DNA from: Caecitellus pseudoparvulus
Taxonomy: Eukaryota; Bigyra: Bicosoecida
DNA length: 64,000 nucleotides
Reading direction: 5' to 3'
Assembly (NCBI GenBank): GCA_965644315.1
Contig: CBFFRQ010000081.1
Location: 372,001 to 436,000, forward strand
Part shown: positions 51,247-61,971 of the stretch, piece by piece
Layout of the letters: every line of letters begins with the position of its first letter
Position numbering within the stretch: position 1 is the first letter of the stretch
Notes under the pieces: model-generated
What the model saw: the letters and a program-made list of their open reading frames with translations, nothing else
What the model was told of the DNA's origin: nothing
Databases searched by the model: none
Made by a program: the position numbers and the translations under genes

Positions 51247-52737
51247 ATGTTCTCATCTCTGTACAAGGAGCTGCCCGGCGCAGCCTCCCTGCTGCCCGGT
51301 GCCGGCCGCAAGGATGCCAAGAGTGACTCCACCGCCCTGGTGGCTGCCCGCAAGAGCGTGCAGGCGTACTCTGGCTCTGAGGTGCACGATTCGTGCGTAT
51401 TCCCCGCCGGGGCGCCTGCAAAGTTCCGCACCATCACGGCCGTCACGCACCATGGCCCCCGCGCCCCCGCCCCATCACAGCACCTACTACGCCAAGTGCA
51501 TGGTGGGCGGCATCCTCTCGTGAGTGCTTTGGGGGACCCTGCGCGGCGGCGCCGCGCCACACGGCGTCAGCACCAGGGCGGTGCGTGCCAACCCCGCTTG
51601 AAGCCAACGCGCACCCTGCACGCCACGCGCCCTTCCCAGCTGCGGTCTGACTCACGCTGCCATCACCCCTCTGGATGTGGTGAAGTGCCGCATGCAGGTG
51701 TGTCCCGACTGCGCGCCTCTGAGCGACTGGTGCCGTGTGCTTGCAACCCAATTCCGCCGCCGCCTGCGCAGACCAACCCCGAGGTGTACACCGGCGTCTT
51801 CAAGGGCTTCAACATCATCAGCAACATGCCCGGTGGCCTGTGCGTGATGAGCCTCGGGTGCCAGAGCGCCAGCGTCGCTTTTCACACTTCCCGTCGCATG
51901 CCTGCTGTGGTCCTTGCACCCGTCACCCGCCGCCGCTTCACTGCAGGGTCGCCAACGGCACCGTCGGCTTCCTGCCCACCTTCATCGGGTACTCGTGCGT
52001 GCCTGGCTGTCCCGTGCGCACACGTTGTTGGCGCGGGCCTGCACGCCCCCCCCCCTCCCTCTCACCGCAGCATGCAAGGCCTGTTCAAGTTCGGCCTGTA
52101 CGAGATCTTCAAGGATGTGTACGCCGGCGTGGTGGGCCCCGAGAACGCCTTCAACTACCGCACCTTCGTCTTCCTGGCCGCCTCTGCCTCCGCCGAGTTC
52201 TTCGCCGACATGGCGCTGTGCCCCATGGAGGCCGTCAAGGTGCGCATGCAGACGTCCCCCCCTGAGGCCAAGTTCCCCACGGAGCTGTCCGCCGCCATCA
52301 ACAAGATCAAGAGCGCGGAGGGCACCAACGGCTTCTTCAAGGGCCTCACGCCGCTGTGGGGGCGCCAGATCCCCTACACCATGGTCAAGTTCGCCGCCTT
52401 CGAGCGCGTCGTGGAGTTCTTCTACAACAACGTCTTCACCGCCGGCCGCGAGAACTACGGCAAGAGCACGCAGCTGGGCATCACCTTCGCCTCTGGCTAC
52501 ATCGCGGGTGTCTTCTGCGCCATCGTGTCCCACCCCGCCGACACCATCGTGTCCAAGCTGAACCAGAACTCCGAGGGCGGCATCGGCGCCATCGTGAAGG
52601 AGATGGGCATCTGGAACCTGGCCACCAAGGGCCTGGGCGCCCGCATCTTCATGATCGGCACCCTCACCGGCCTGCAGTGGTGGATCTACGACACCTTCAA
52701 GGTGGCGGTGGGCCTGAAGACCTCTGGCGGCAAGTAA
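51247..52737 (+). CDS. SLC25A3: Mitochondrial phosphate carrier
   Basis: Six exons: 51247-51392, 51481-51519, 51640-51697, 51772-51839, 51947-51994 and 52071-52737, giving 341 residues. Three carrier repeats are present, with the PX(D/E) motifs ITPLDVVKCRMQ, LCPMEAVKVRMQ and VSHPADTIVSKL. YAKCMVGGILSCGLTHAAI, LPTFIGYSMQGLFKFGLYE, FFADMALCPMEAVKV and WGRQIPYTMVKF are phosphate-carrier specific. It imports phosphate with protons across the mitochondrial inner membrane for ATP synthesis. The five small 5' exons and one large 3' exon are unusual for this otherwise intron-poor region. The exon-1 donor (GTGCGT at 51393) is the only one near with the right phase. Confidence 0.95.
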   Translation: MFSSLYKELPGAASLLPGAGRKDAKSDSTALVAARKSVQAYSGSEVHDSCVFPAGAPAKFRTITAVTHHGPRAPAPSQHLLRQVHGGRHPLVSALGDPARRRRATRRQHQGGACQPRLKPTRTLHATRPSQLRSDSRCHHPSGCGEVPHAGVSRLRASERLVPCACNPIPPPPAQTNPEVYTGVFKGFNIISNMPGGLCVMSLGCQSASVAFHTSRRMPAVVLAPVTRRRFTAGSPTAPSASCPPSSGTRACLAVPCAHVVGAGLHAPPPPSHRSMQGLFKFGLYEIFKDVYAGVVGPENAFNYRTFVFLAASASAEFFADMALCPMEAVKVRMQTSPPEAKFPTELSAAINKIKSAEGTNGFFKGLTPLWGRQIPYTMVKFAAFERVVEFFYNNVFTAGRENYGKSTQLGITFASGYIAGVFCAIVSHPADTIVSKLNQNSEGGIGAIVKEMGIWNLATKGLGARIFMIGTLTGLQWWIYDTFKVAVGLKTSGGK

Positions 52738-53231
52738 GCGCTGGCGTGGAGCTGTGGCGGGCCGCTCTGTGCGCCAGAGCCGCCCAGCAGCCCCTGCTCA
52801 CAATGCACGAGGCTGCCATGTCAGTGGCGTGCAGTGTGTGTTGAGAACAGTGCATTGAGGAGTGGGAGCGCAAGGCGGGGGTGGCTACGCACCGAGTGAG
52901 GCTGTGGGCTCCACGGCCACACGCCACAACACCTGCACAGGACGCGGCCAGGCACACAGGTGAGCGGGGCATGGACAGCAAGTGGACTGCAGACTGTAGG
53001 ACGAGACGCAGTGCCCTCAGCACGAGGTTTGTCAGCAGCATGGCTAAGTTCTCAAAGATTATGTGTACCATCAACGGGCAGCGTGTCAGTGCATTTTCCG
53101 CTGCAACACGTACCTTGAACGGGCCGTCGCAGCGGCGCGCTGCCCGGCATCATCCTGCCTGCATGCCCAGAACATGCCTGTGTGAACCTTCCCGGCATTG
53201 GAGTAAGTTTTGTGAATTGTGCAGAAGCGTG
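52738..53231. other. Intergenic, nothing recognised
   Basis: 494 nt between the phosphate-carrier stop and the unresolved locus. Base composition is more balanced than in the coding regions. No ORF, RNA or repeat is recognised. Confidence 0.4.
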
Positions 53232-54417
53232 TCAACTGCTGGAGTGGCTCCGGGCCGCCAACTGTGCCGGCCGGGACAGCGGCCGCGCATCTGGCACCAC
53301 CGGCACTTCTGTTGGCCGCCGGTCCAGGTTGTTGTGCAGGTAGTCAGCATACCTCAGGAAGGGTCTCTCGGCGAGGGCTGTCTCCACGGCGCTGGGCACA
53401 GGGGCCAGTGTCAGGGTGGACGGCACGCCAGGGAGGCGGGAGCGACCCCACTTGGCAGCCACGTCAGGGGGCGCCACGTACCGCACAGACGCGTACGCTG
53501 CCGTGCGTGGTAGGGCCCACGTCGAGGGGGCTGTGTCTGCCAACGCACCGCCCCTGACCCGGGCGGCCTCCCAGGCCATGTGCCCCGCCCAGCCAGGCCG
53601 GGCCGCCTGCACGGCACGTGAGCCATGGCCACGCGCTGATCCAGGCAGATGTGTGTGGTTTGACGCCTTCCCAGGCGCCTGGCCTCGCTGTGCACCTGTT
53701 TGACGGGGTGCAGAGGCGTCGCGCCACGCGTGCTCAGATGCCTGTGGCCCACCTCGAGCCACAGCACACTGGGAGGACGCCCCTGCGCCACAAGCCTCCA
53801 GGCCTGTGTGTCGTGTACTTCTGGCTCTGTTGTCACCCTGCGCTGCTGCACCTGGAGCCACTCCTGCAGGCTGGTGGGAGCTGGAAGCACTATGTGTGGA
53901 AGGCGGCAAATTCCGCAGGCGTTGCTCTGCGACGCGGGGAGTCCACGGATCTCCCAGCGCCGCAGACACTGCCTGCAGCCTCTTCAAGAATGCCTCGCGG
54001 AGGTCATCACGTGGACAAGCCGCCATGCTGGCAACGGCACCCAGGTGCTCCGGCAACTCAGCTCCTGCGTCGCGTGGCGCCGAATTGCCCTGCCTCTGAC
54101 ACAGGAACGGCGCTGAAGCAGCCCTGAGCACGTCGTGTGTGCCACGGGTACCTAGCGTACCCTTCGAAGAATTGAGTGCGACGCACCATCTCCACGCCAA
54201 CGGCAAGCAGCCCCTCCCCCCCCCTCCTCGCCACCACTGCTCCCTCCTGAACGTTGGACAGGGCTTGAGCCAAGCCGCAGTGCGAGATAAAACGCACCCC
54301 CAACAAGGTGTGCCAATGCCACAGGAATTCCAAGTTTGCCCTGCTCCGACTGCACACCCATGGCTGCTGCCCACTCGGCTTGAGCCTGCCGTGTCGCAGA
54401 AGCTTGCTGGTCACCAT
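53232..54417 (-). CDS. Unresolved multi-exon locus, unknown protein
   Basis: Coding-like sequence appears on the minus strand in alternating frames. A first block starts MVTSKLLRHGRLK (ATG 54417) and runs to about 54152 (EMVRRTQFFEGYAR). A second lies in another frame around 54120-53960 (ACPRDDLREAFLKRLQAVSA). A third is at about 53915-53625 (LPAPTSLQEWLQVQQRRVTT, PPSVLWLEVGHRHLSTRGAT). The last is at about 53580-53232 (FLRYADYLHNNLDRRPTEVP), ending at the stop 53232. Possible introns between blocks are only ~30-50 nt, shorter than elsewhere, so my boundaries are not reliable. A single 380-residue ORF (53232-54374) spans the last block but reads poorly in its middle. The basic, acid-poor start could be a mitochondrial signal. 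I recognise no family. The start is 17 nt from that of the divergent GT69 gene. Confidence 0.35.
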
Positions 54418-54434
54418 TTTCCGCAGCTGGCAGC

Positions 54435-56379
54435 ATGCAAAGGGCAGGCCTTGCCGCAGGCCCAGTGCAGCCAGCGCGCAGCCTTGGCGGCAAGACGCCC
54501 CTACCACGCCGAGTGCGCCCGCAGTGGTGGGCTCAGCCCTTGCGGTGCTGCTTCCTCCTCCTGCTGTGTGCCGGGTGGCTTGCAGTCTGGCCAGGGGGGC
54601 TGTGGCCTGGCGCTGGCTCACGCCAGCAGCCCCTGGCGCACTCGGTGCTGCTGGCGCTGAACCTGTTCAACAGCGGGGACATCCTGCGCGCACAAATGCC
54701 TCACATGCTGGAGCTGGTGCGGCGCATCGGCGTGGACAATGTCTTTGTGTCGGTGTTTGAGAACGGTGCGTGGGCCGCGCTGCGGAGCGGGCGCCACACC
54801 CACACGCTCCCGCCACCTCCCTGCCGCAGGCTCCCATGACGACACGAAGCAGCTGCTGGAGGAGCTGCAGCACGAGCTCTCTGGCCTCGGCGTGCGACAC
54901 GCCATCACCACCTCCAACGCCACGTGGCGAGACTACCTGCCGACGCTGTACGGGCCACAGGCAGCACCTGAGTCAACCTCCTCCGCCGCCGCCGCCTCCA
55001 CACGCCACAAGCGCCTGGACCTGCGGGACATCTCCAGCACTGCCCGCATCCCAGTCATGGCTCGTGTGCGGAACCAGGCCTTGAAGCCGCTGTGGGCGGC
55101 GCCGTGGGTGCTTGCCGAGGGGGGCGGAGGGGCAGGTCGCGCTGCGACGACCGCCGGGTCAGGCCCCCTCCGTGTGGCCAACCCACTCGCAGGAGCACTG
55201 GGCGCAAGCGACACGGGTGCAGGGGCGTCCCTCCCGGAGTGGGCGCAGCGCGCAGTGCGGTCCCTGCTGTCCTTGGGCCCAGGCACGCCGCCCCTGCAGC
55301 GGCAACCAGGCAACCTCGGCCTGCCGGCACCCATCAAAGTCCTGTTCCTGAACGACATCCTTCTGCGCGCAGACGACGCGCTGGCACTGTTGGCGACGCG
55401 TGGCGGGCAGTATGACATGGCCTGTGCCCTGGACTTCGACTTGCTGCAGCTGTACGACACGTGGGTGGTGCGGGATGCTGCGGGGGGCACGCTGTCCCCG
55501 TGGTGGCCCCACCTGCGGCAGGCGGACGCCCAGGCGGCCCTCCGAGCTGGGAAGCCTTTCCCTGTGTCCCAGTGCTGGAATGGCATGGTGGCGCTGGATG
55601 CACCGGCACTGGTGGCCTCTGCAGCGCTGTTCCGGCCGTGGTACCCGGGCGAGCCTCGAGGGTCGCCGCCACCCCGCAACGCCAGCGACGCGCCGCCCCC
55701 TGCACAGCCCTGGATGCAGCACCTGCTGACATTGTGGCAGACAGTGCGCACTGTGTGGGTGCGGCCGCCGGGCGGGGGGCACTTCCCCCCGCCCCCAGCG
55801 TCGGAAGGCGAGTGGACGGCAGCAGTGCGGGCGGGAGTGACCAGCACCTCCTCCGCGCCCCTCATGCCGCCACCGCACCCCGTGGCGGATGCCGTCGCAC
55901 TGCGGGAGGGTGTGTACGGCGCCCGCACCTGTGCCGTGTCGGAGTGTGCATTGCTGGGGCGGGATTTGGCGCAGGCAGGCCACCCGCGCATCCTGGTGAA
56001 CCCGTCCGTGCGGGTGTACTACAACACCCTCACCTGGTGGCTGCAGCGGGGCCTCATGGAGCCCCTGGTGAACCCCCTCCTGCTGGCGTGGGCCAATCAG
56101 CCTGCCAGGGCGGTGGGCACCCTGCGTGGGTGTGGGCAGGTGGGCGACTGTGGCCGCGTGCCGCCCCAGGTCGCCCCCGGCACACCGGTGCCTCACACTG
56201 CCTGGTGGCGTGTCCTGGCCGACGACAGGGGTGGCGGCACGTCCCAGGCCACTACCCTGCAAATCACGACAGATTGGCCCCCGGGGCCCGCCTCTACGCC
56301 TTGTGGACTGAGCGGGGGGGAGTTGCTGGTGCCGCCGACCCCAACTCCGCCCGTTGTGGCTCCTGCTCCGAACAGCTGA
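54435..56379 (+). CDS. GT69 glycosyltransferase (CMT1/CAP59-like)
   Basis: Exons 54435-54765 and 54830-56379 (intron 64 nt, phase 1) give 626 residues. It has a type-II membrane anchor near residues 33-57 ([15 protein letters not shown]). Family motifs follow: [20 protein letters not shown] across the splice, then [13 protein letters not shown], then [17 protein letters not shown], then [15 protein letters not shown] with YDTWVVRD, then [15 protein letters not shown], and finally [13 protein letters not shown] with [12 protein letters not shown]. This order matches family-69 alpha-1,3-mannosyltransferases known from fungal capsule synthesis. The predicted place is the Golgi lumen and the role glycan synthesis; the acceptor is unknown. 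Pro/Gly-rich insertions interrupt the domain. The last 86 nt overlap the 3' end of PEX6. Confidence 0.8.
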
Positions 56380-59335
56380 CAGGCACTGCCCGTGGCACGG
56401 CCATGCTCTGCACCGCTGCTAGCATGTCCTCCCAGGTCACTGTGGGGGTGATGTCGGCTTGTGGCAGGCTTGCTGCCAGTGCGTGTGCGGCGGCGTTGGG
56501 CGCGGCACGAGGCAGGCGCCCCTCCAGCACTGCTGTCGTGCGATGCAGGGCGCGGGTGCCGGCGGCGGTGATGACCCCCCGGATGTCAGCGCCTGTGCAG
56601 GGCGTGGGCAGGAGGGCAGCCAGCCGCTCCGCCGTCACGTCCTGCGCCGCAGCCAGGGGTGTCAGTTGGGCGGCCACCACCTCCAGCACTTCCGCTGTGC
56701 TAGCCAGGGGCCCCACGAACACCTGGCGGTCCAGGCGCCCCGGGCGCAGCAGGGCGGCATCCAGCAAGTCAGGGCGATTGGTGGCCCCCAGCACGAAGAC
56801 GAGGGGGGGGGGCGTGGCGTCCTCCGCCCTGCCCTTGTGCCCCCGCCCCCCCAAGCCACTGATGCCGTCCAGCTCCGTCAGCAGCTGTGCGACGACGCGG
56901 TCTGAGACGCCCCCACTGTCGGCGCCTGCGCCCCGTCGCGGCGCCAGGGCGTCCAGTTCGTCGAAGAACACGACACAGGGCGCCGCAGCCCGTGCCCGTG
57001 CGAACACGCCCCGCACGTTGGCCTCGCTCTCCCCAATGTACTTGTCCAGCAGCTCGGGGCCCTTGACGGAGATGAAGGCCGCACCACACTCACCCGCCAC
57101 TGCTTTCGCCAGCAGCGTCTTGCCTGTGCCGGGCGGGCCGTGCAGCAGCACCCCTGACATACGGTGCGTCAAGGCTTTGCCTGCTGCCGCCGCTGCTACG
57201 GGCAGCGTGATCAGGCGCTGCAGCTGCGCTTTGGCCTCGTGGCATCCGCCCACATCTGCCCACCGGACTCCAGAAATGGGTGGTCCGCGACCCGCACTGC
57301 CTGCTCCCAGCACCGCCTGCCACGCCGGCTTGGTGCTGCAGGTGGGCGCCAGCGGCGAAGGGGTGCTCTGCCGCCCAGCGCTGGCGGCGAGCGCGGCAGG
57401 CAAGGCCGCCTGCAGTGCCGAGCTGGCGTCCACGCCGTTCCCGCTGCACTGAGTGAGGAGTGCCCACGCCTCCCAGGGCGTGAACTTCGTCATTTGCTCC
57501 AGAACGCTGCGTGGCAAGGGCTGGTCGCACAGCGGCGAAGCCTGCACCAGCGCACGCACGCCAGCCAGCGGCAGGATGTCGCCGTCGCTGCTCACCCAGG
57601 TGCACGGGGCAGCAGAAGTGGGGAACACGCCTTCATGGCAGGCAGAGCACGCCATCCGAACCAGCGGCTGGTGTGCGCTACCGGCGGTCGTTTCGTGGCC
57701 GCCAACGCCGCCCGTCACTTCAGGCGTCGAAGCATCGTCAGTGTCGTCGGGGAAAAACTGCCACTGCCCCTGCCCAGCACCCCCCCAGCCGCGTGCCTGG
57801 GTGTGAGGGGGGCAACACACACTGTTTGCTGGCAAGAGCACCTCTTCCCACACGCACCCTGCAAGCCAGGAGCGCGCAGTGGCCGCTTGGGCAGGTGTCG
57901 CGTTGTCGCTCAGCAGGGGCGCGTGGCCCAGCATGGCGGTCCACTCTGGCTGGCTCTGCGCCGCAGCAAAGAAGAACGCTTCGCAGTGGCGCACGTGCAG
58001 GAGGCACCGCTGCCCCTTGCTCACGAGAGCCTGCACGTGGGCCTGCAACACCGCCCCACAACGGCGCAGTGCGCTGGAGGGGGACCCTGCCGCTGACGCT
58101 GCGCTGCGCACGACCTGCCACCCACTCAACTCCAGCACTGTCGCGCCCAGCAGGGCACCAGCAGCAGCAAGAATGGTGCGCTTGCCACAGGCTGGTGGCG
58201 CGACGAACGTGCTGATTGCCGCCGGCGCCCCGCTCACAGCACGGAACGCGGCGTTCGCGCTGCCGCTCCAGGACAGCAGTGGCGGTGCAAGGGGAGCCCG
58301 TGGGCAGGGTGCAGCCGCCAGCGGGACGGCGGCGCCTGAGTCAGAGCTTTGCAGCGTCAGTGTGGAGAAGCCTTGCACCACCAGTGCTGCCGGCGTCGGG
58401 AGCGTGCTGGCAGGGGCAGTGCTTGCATGTGGTGGCGCGACACGGGAGGTGCTGGGCAAGGTGCCCTGCCCCGGCGCCGCCAAGGAAATGACTCGGAAGA
58501 AAACCACGCCCCCCCCAGCGTGTTCTTCGTACACATTCCGCCCTGCCTGGTGCAGCTGCAGGGGTGGCGCTGCCGCTAGGGCGCTCGTGTCAGTGTCTTT
58601 CCGCTTCTCACCTGGCGTGCCACTGCCATGCGGCACGTGGATGCCCACCACCTGCCCCACACACAGCAGGCGCGGCTGCGCGAACCAACTGGACAGCGCC
58701 GATGCAAGGTCCAGGCTCTGCAGTGCACTGGGTGGGGCGCCGGGGCGCTGGGCGGGGTGAACGTGGCGCTGGGGTCCCGGCATGCTGGGCAGAGCGGCCA
58801 GGCATGCCTGTGCGGCGGGGGGGGGCATGAGGGCCCCTCCCCCTGCAGAGGGCAGGGGGCAGCCGACCAGGTGCAGGTGGGAGGCAGCCAGTGCGGGGGC
58901 GACCCACGTGGGGGGCTCCGGCGCTAGCGCCAGCGCCAGCGAGGCCAGGCGCAGGGGGGTGCAGGCTGGCGTGGACAGGGCCCACGCCGTGCCCAGGTCT
59001 GGCACCTGCACGTGCTTGGCGGCGCCGAGTGCTGCTGCAGCCAGGGAACCACTGAGGTCCAGGGCTGCCGCACAGCCGGGCGAAAGCAGGACGCTGCCGG
59101 GCGGCAGGCCAGCCGGCACAATGCGCACCTCGGCCACGAGCAGGCGTGTCGCGTGCTCCAGCACGCCGTACAGCGCATCATCGGGTGAGAGGCTGGCGGG
59201 ACGCAGGGTCACTGCCAGGGAGGAGGGCACCCACGCCACCGCGCTCTGCCTCCATGGCCCGACAGCCTGGGCGAGTGCCCACGCCTGCAGGGGTGCATGC
59301 GGAATTTGGGCGCCGCCACCAGGCGCACCTTCCAT
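56294..59335 (-). CDS. PEX6: Peroxisomal AAA ATPase PEX6
   Basis: A single exon of 1,013 residues from the ATG at 59335. The D2 AAA module is at about 685-960: [13 protein letters not shown], Walker [36 protein letters not shown], Walker [35 protein letters not shown], and [20 protein letters not shown]. The D1 module is degenerate ([11 protein letters not shown] near residue 380 in place of a Walker A), as usual in PEX6. The [10 protein letters not shown] signature distinguishes it from PEX1, CDC48 and katanin. With PEX1 it pulls PEX5 out of the peroxisomal membrane. A Gly/Pro G-run insert (ATPPPLVF) sits between Walker B and the sensor-1 region. The frame is open to 59374 but without another ATG. 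It is divergent to the thioredoxin-fold gene, with 140 nt between. Confidence 0.88.
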   Translation of the reverse strand: MEGAPGGGAQIPHAPLQAWALAQAVGPWRQSAVAWVPSSLAVTLRPASLSPDDALYGVLEHATRLLVAEVRIVPAGLPPGSVLLSPGCAAALDLSGSLAAAALGAAKHVQVPDLGTAWALSTPACTPLRLASLALALAPEPPTWVAPALAASHLHLVGCPLPSAGGGALMPPPAAQACLAALPSMPGPQRHVHPAQRPGAPPSALQSLDLASALSSWFAQPRLLCVGQVVGIHVPHGSGTPGEKRKDTDTSALAAAPPLQLHQAGRNVYEEHAGGGVVFFRVISLAAPGQGTLPSTSRVAPPHASTAPASTLPTPAALVVQGFSTLTLQSSDSGAAVPLAAAPCPRAPLAPPLLSWSGSANAAFRAVSGAPAAISTFVAPPACGKRTILAAAGALLGATVLELSGWQVVRSAASAAGSPSSALRRCGAVLQAHVQALVSKGQRCLLHVRHCEAFFFAAAQSQPEWTAMLGHAPLLSDNATPAQAATARSWLAGCVWEEVLLPANSVCCPPHTQARGWGGAGQGQWQFFPDDTDDASTPEVTGGVGGHETTAGSAHQPLVRMACSACHEGVFPTSAAPCTWVSSDGDILPLAGVRALVQASPLCDQPLPRSVLEQMTKFTPWEAWALLTQCSGNGVDASSALQAALPAALAASAGRQSTPSPLAPTCSTKPAWQAVLGAGSAGRGPPISGVRWADVGGCHEAKAQLQRLITLPVAAAAAGKALTHRMSGVLLHGPPGTGKTLLAKAVAGECGAAFISVKGPELLDKYIGESEANVRGVFARARAAAPCVVFFDELDALAPRRGAGADSGGVSDRVVAQLLTELDGISGLGGRGHKGRAEDATPPPLVFVLGATNRPDLLDAALLRPGRLDRQVFVGPLASTAEVLEVVAAQLTPLAAAQDVTAERLAALLPTPCTGADIRGVITAAGTRALHRTTAVLEGRLPRAAPNAAAHALAASLPQADITPTVTWEDMLAAVQSMAVPRAVPVSCSEQEPQRAELGSAAPATPPRSVHKA

Positions 59336-59475
59336 AGTCCACGCGGGGCAGTTGTCACTCTGCAGCAAACTCAATCACGCGCCAACTCCTCCCTGCAATC
59401 CGCTCTCGTGCGCTTCTTTTGCCGTGCCGCACCAACTGTCCACCGAGCCCCGCCTAGCCGCCAACAGGTGTCACC

Positions 59476-60048
59476 ATGAAGACCGGCTTCCTCGCCATCC
59501 TGGCCCTGGCCGTCATGGCCGTGCTTGGCTCCGCCAACACAGTCACACTCACCACCGACAACTTCGAGAGCTCCATCGAGGGTGTGTGCGGCTCTGCGTC
59601 GCGCGGCGGCGCTGCTCGTGGCGAACGCTGCGCACCACGCCAAGGCGCCACGTTGCAACACGACTGCGCCTCGCTCCCTTCACGTCAGCTGGCGGTGTGT
59701 GGATGGTGAAGTTCTACGCACCTGTGAGTGGCACCTGTCTGCGTGCGATGTGCGCGGGCACGGCTGCATTGCCCCACGACACACGCTCGCTCCTCGCAGT
59801 GGTGCGGGCACTGCAAGCGCCTGGCTCCCACGTGGGAGAAGCTGGCCGACGAGGTGGCAGACAACGAGGGCGTGCATGTGGCCAAGGTGGACTGCACCAC
59901 CCAGCGTGATGTGTGCTCCGCCCAGGGCGTGCGTGGGTACCCCACCCTGAAGCTGTTCACCGGCGGCGACGCCAGCAACGGCAAGAAGTACGCCGGCAGC
60001 CGGGACCTGGCCAGCCTCAAGGACTACCTCGCCACCCACTCCGAGTGA
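59476..60048 (+). CDS. Secreted single-domain PDI-like thioredoxin
   Basis: Exons 59476-59581, 59689-59723 and 59800-60048 give 129 residues. A signal peptide (MKTGFLAILALAVMAVLGSA) is followed by one thioredoxin domain: VTLTTDNFES, then VWMVKFYAP and WCGHCKRLAPTWEKLADEV across splice 2, then VDCTTQRDVCSAQGVRGYPT. The CGHC active site is typical of protein disulfide isomerases. It ends LATHSE with no KDEL-type signal, so it is either secreted or held in the ER by other means. Most PDIs have two or more such domains. Substrate is unknown; the role is oxidative folding. It is convergent with the kinase gene, with 44 nt between stops. Confidence 0.9.
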
Positions 60049-60092
60049 GCCCCTCCCCCGGGCAGCAGCGCAATGCACCTGCAGCCGCCGCA

Positions 60093-61619
60093 TCAGTCCT
60101 CCTCGAAGCCCGTCGTGTCCTTCACCGTGCCGGGTTCGTCGTAGTTCAGCCGGGCAGCCTCGGGGCCGCGAGGCTGGCCGAGCTTGCGCACGGGCGCCGC
60201 ACCAACCCCGCCCCGTCCCCGCCGTGCCGCCCCCGTGCTGTACCCTGCGTCCAGAGCAAAGTCCGCCCACAAGGCGGCGTTTTCATCTGCCTGCTCCCCC
60301 CGCAGCTGCGCGTCCACGTGCTTGTCCACCTTGGCAGCGAACACCTTGTTCATGGCGCGCTTGTTGCGGAGCAGGGCGCGGTACTGCTCCGTCGTCATCT
60401 TGTCCCGCGCGACGGCCTGCTTGATTTGCTGCAGGCGGAGGGAGGCCAGGAAGGCGGCCTCCTCCACCTGCTCTGGGGCGATGGGGGGGAAGTACCGGAA
60501 GTCCTCGCTGGACACCTGCAGGGGCACGTGCGGGACGTCCAGCGCCCGCCAACTGACTGCCTCCCAGTCCACGCCGAAGAACCAGGAGTGCTCCATGATG
60601 CCAGCCGGCGTCTTGAGCCGCCGCGTGAGGGCGGGGTTCAGCAGGCGGCGGACGAAGTCCCGGCAGTCGGCCGTGAGGCGCAGCCAGGGCACGGGCAGAG
60701 CCTGCTTCTGTGTCGCACGAATGGCCGTGTAGATGGCGTAGGGCGACGAGGCGAGGGACACGCCGAAGGGCCGCTGCCCCGTCAGCAGGTGGTACGCCAT
60801 GCACCCCATGCTCCACCAGTCCACGGAGTTGGTGTAGCCGTTGAGGTTGGAGTCGCGGTGGAGGAGTTCTGGGGCACTGGAAGTGCGAGCTGGGACAGAG
60901 CTGTAGGCACGGCCGTCCCGCGTCGCGCGGATGCTGCAGCTGAAGTCCACGAGGGCCAAGTGCCCCTCCCGGTCCACACACACATCCTCCAACTTCAAGT
61001 CCCGCAGAATGATGTTCTTGGCATGGATACCACGCAGCATGACCACCAGCTCTGCCATGTAGAACTTCACTTCATCCTCGTCCAAGTACCCCGCCTCGCG
61101 CTGCTGCAGCACCTGCAACAGCGTGTTGCCGGGCTGGTAGTCCATGGCGATGAACGCCATGCGGTCTGTCTGGGCACAGCCGCGGTACTTGACGATGAAC
61201 GGCAGGTCCTGGCACTCCACCAGCATGTCCTGTGAGCCAGTGGGGGGGGGGGGGGGTCAGTTGACGGCAGGAGACGGCACTCGAGCCGGCCGCAGGCACC
61301 TCACCCGCTCCCGGGTGAACTTGATTGCTTGCACGCAGCTCTTGTACACAGACTTGACCGCGAGGTACTGTGGGGAACCATCCTCGTTCTTGCGTTTCTT
61401 GTGTTTCATGAGCTGCACAAAGCCATCCAGCCCCACGCCCAGGATGCGAACTGGCGCCAATGACTCAATGTAGTCCAGCGTGTATGGGACTTGCCACGGG
61501 AACTCGTACACCTTGCTGTCCTTGGCCAGCTGTGCCTCCTGCAGCGCCTCCACATCCTCCGCAGACAGTTCCTTGATGTCCATGAAGTATGTTGTCGTCT
61601 TGAAGCAGGCAGCCCCCAT
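60093..61619 (-). CDS. AGC-like protein kinase with DFS motif
   Basis: Exons 61619-61305 and 61229-60093 give 483 residues. The start MGAACFKTTTY offers Gly2 and Cys5, suiting N-myristoylation and palmitoylation. The catalytic domain covers about residues 55-310: GVGLDGFV glycine loop at 61-68, AVK with K89, ILRDLKLEDVCVD (D182), then VDFSCS at 199-204 where DFG is expected, then SAPELL and VDWWSMGCMAYHLLTGQRPF. The domain order and the tail with FGVDWEAVSW and FPPI resemble PKA/PKG-type AGC kinases. K89, D182 and D200 are kept, so activity remains possible although the glycine of DFG is serine and the His of HRD is Leu. Substrate is unknown. It is probably membrane-attached. Confidence 0.8.
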
Positions 61620-61971
61620 CCTGGGCACTGGGCTCTGCAGGCTGGCTACAGAAACGCCGGCGCACGAAACGCAACCAGTGCTGGCAGGAATGGCGCCGCG
61701 CAAGCTGCCGTCAGGGACCCTGTGCCAAGCGCGACCGCGTGGGAACTTGATGTCAAGGTGAAGGCACGGACACTGGCAGTGGCGACGGGGTTGCGGTGCC
61801 TAACACGCTGCAGGCCTGGCTGGCACAGGGACGGCGTGCCTCGACAGTCCAGTGCAGGGCAGAGCGCGGGGCGATCGCTGAAAGGTGGCCCTTGGGAGTG
61901 CAGCTAGAGTGCATTTTATTGATACTGCTTGCAGCGCTGCAAGTGCTGTCGTTGCTTAAGAGGGGCGAGAC
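61620..61971. other. Intergenic between kinase and exchanger genes
   Basis: 352 nt with no recognised gene. Both neighbours are on the minus strand, so it holds the 3' UTR of the exchanger and the promoter of the kinase. Confidence 0.4.

Noticed and set aside
59336-59374. Upstream extension of PEX6 to 59374 (and similar TTG-initiated extensions at 19377, 23622 and 19660)
   Set aside because: These frames begin at TTG; the nearest in-frame ATG was used in each case.
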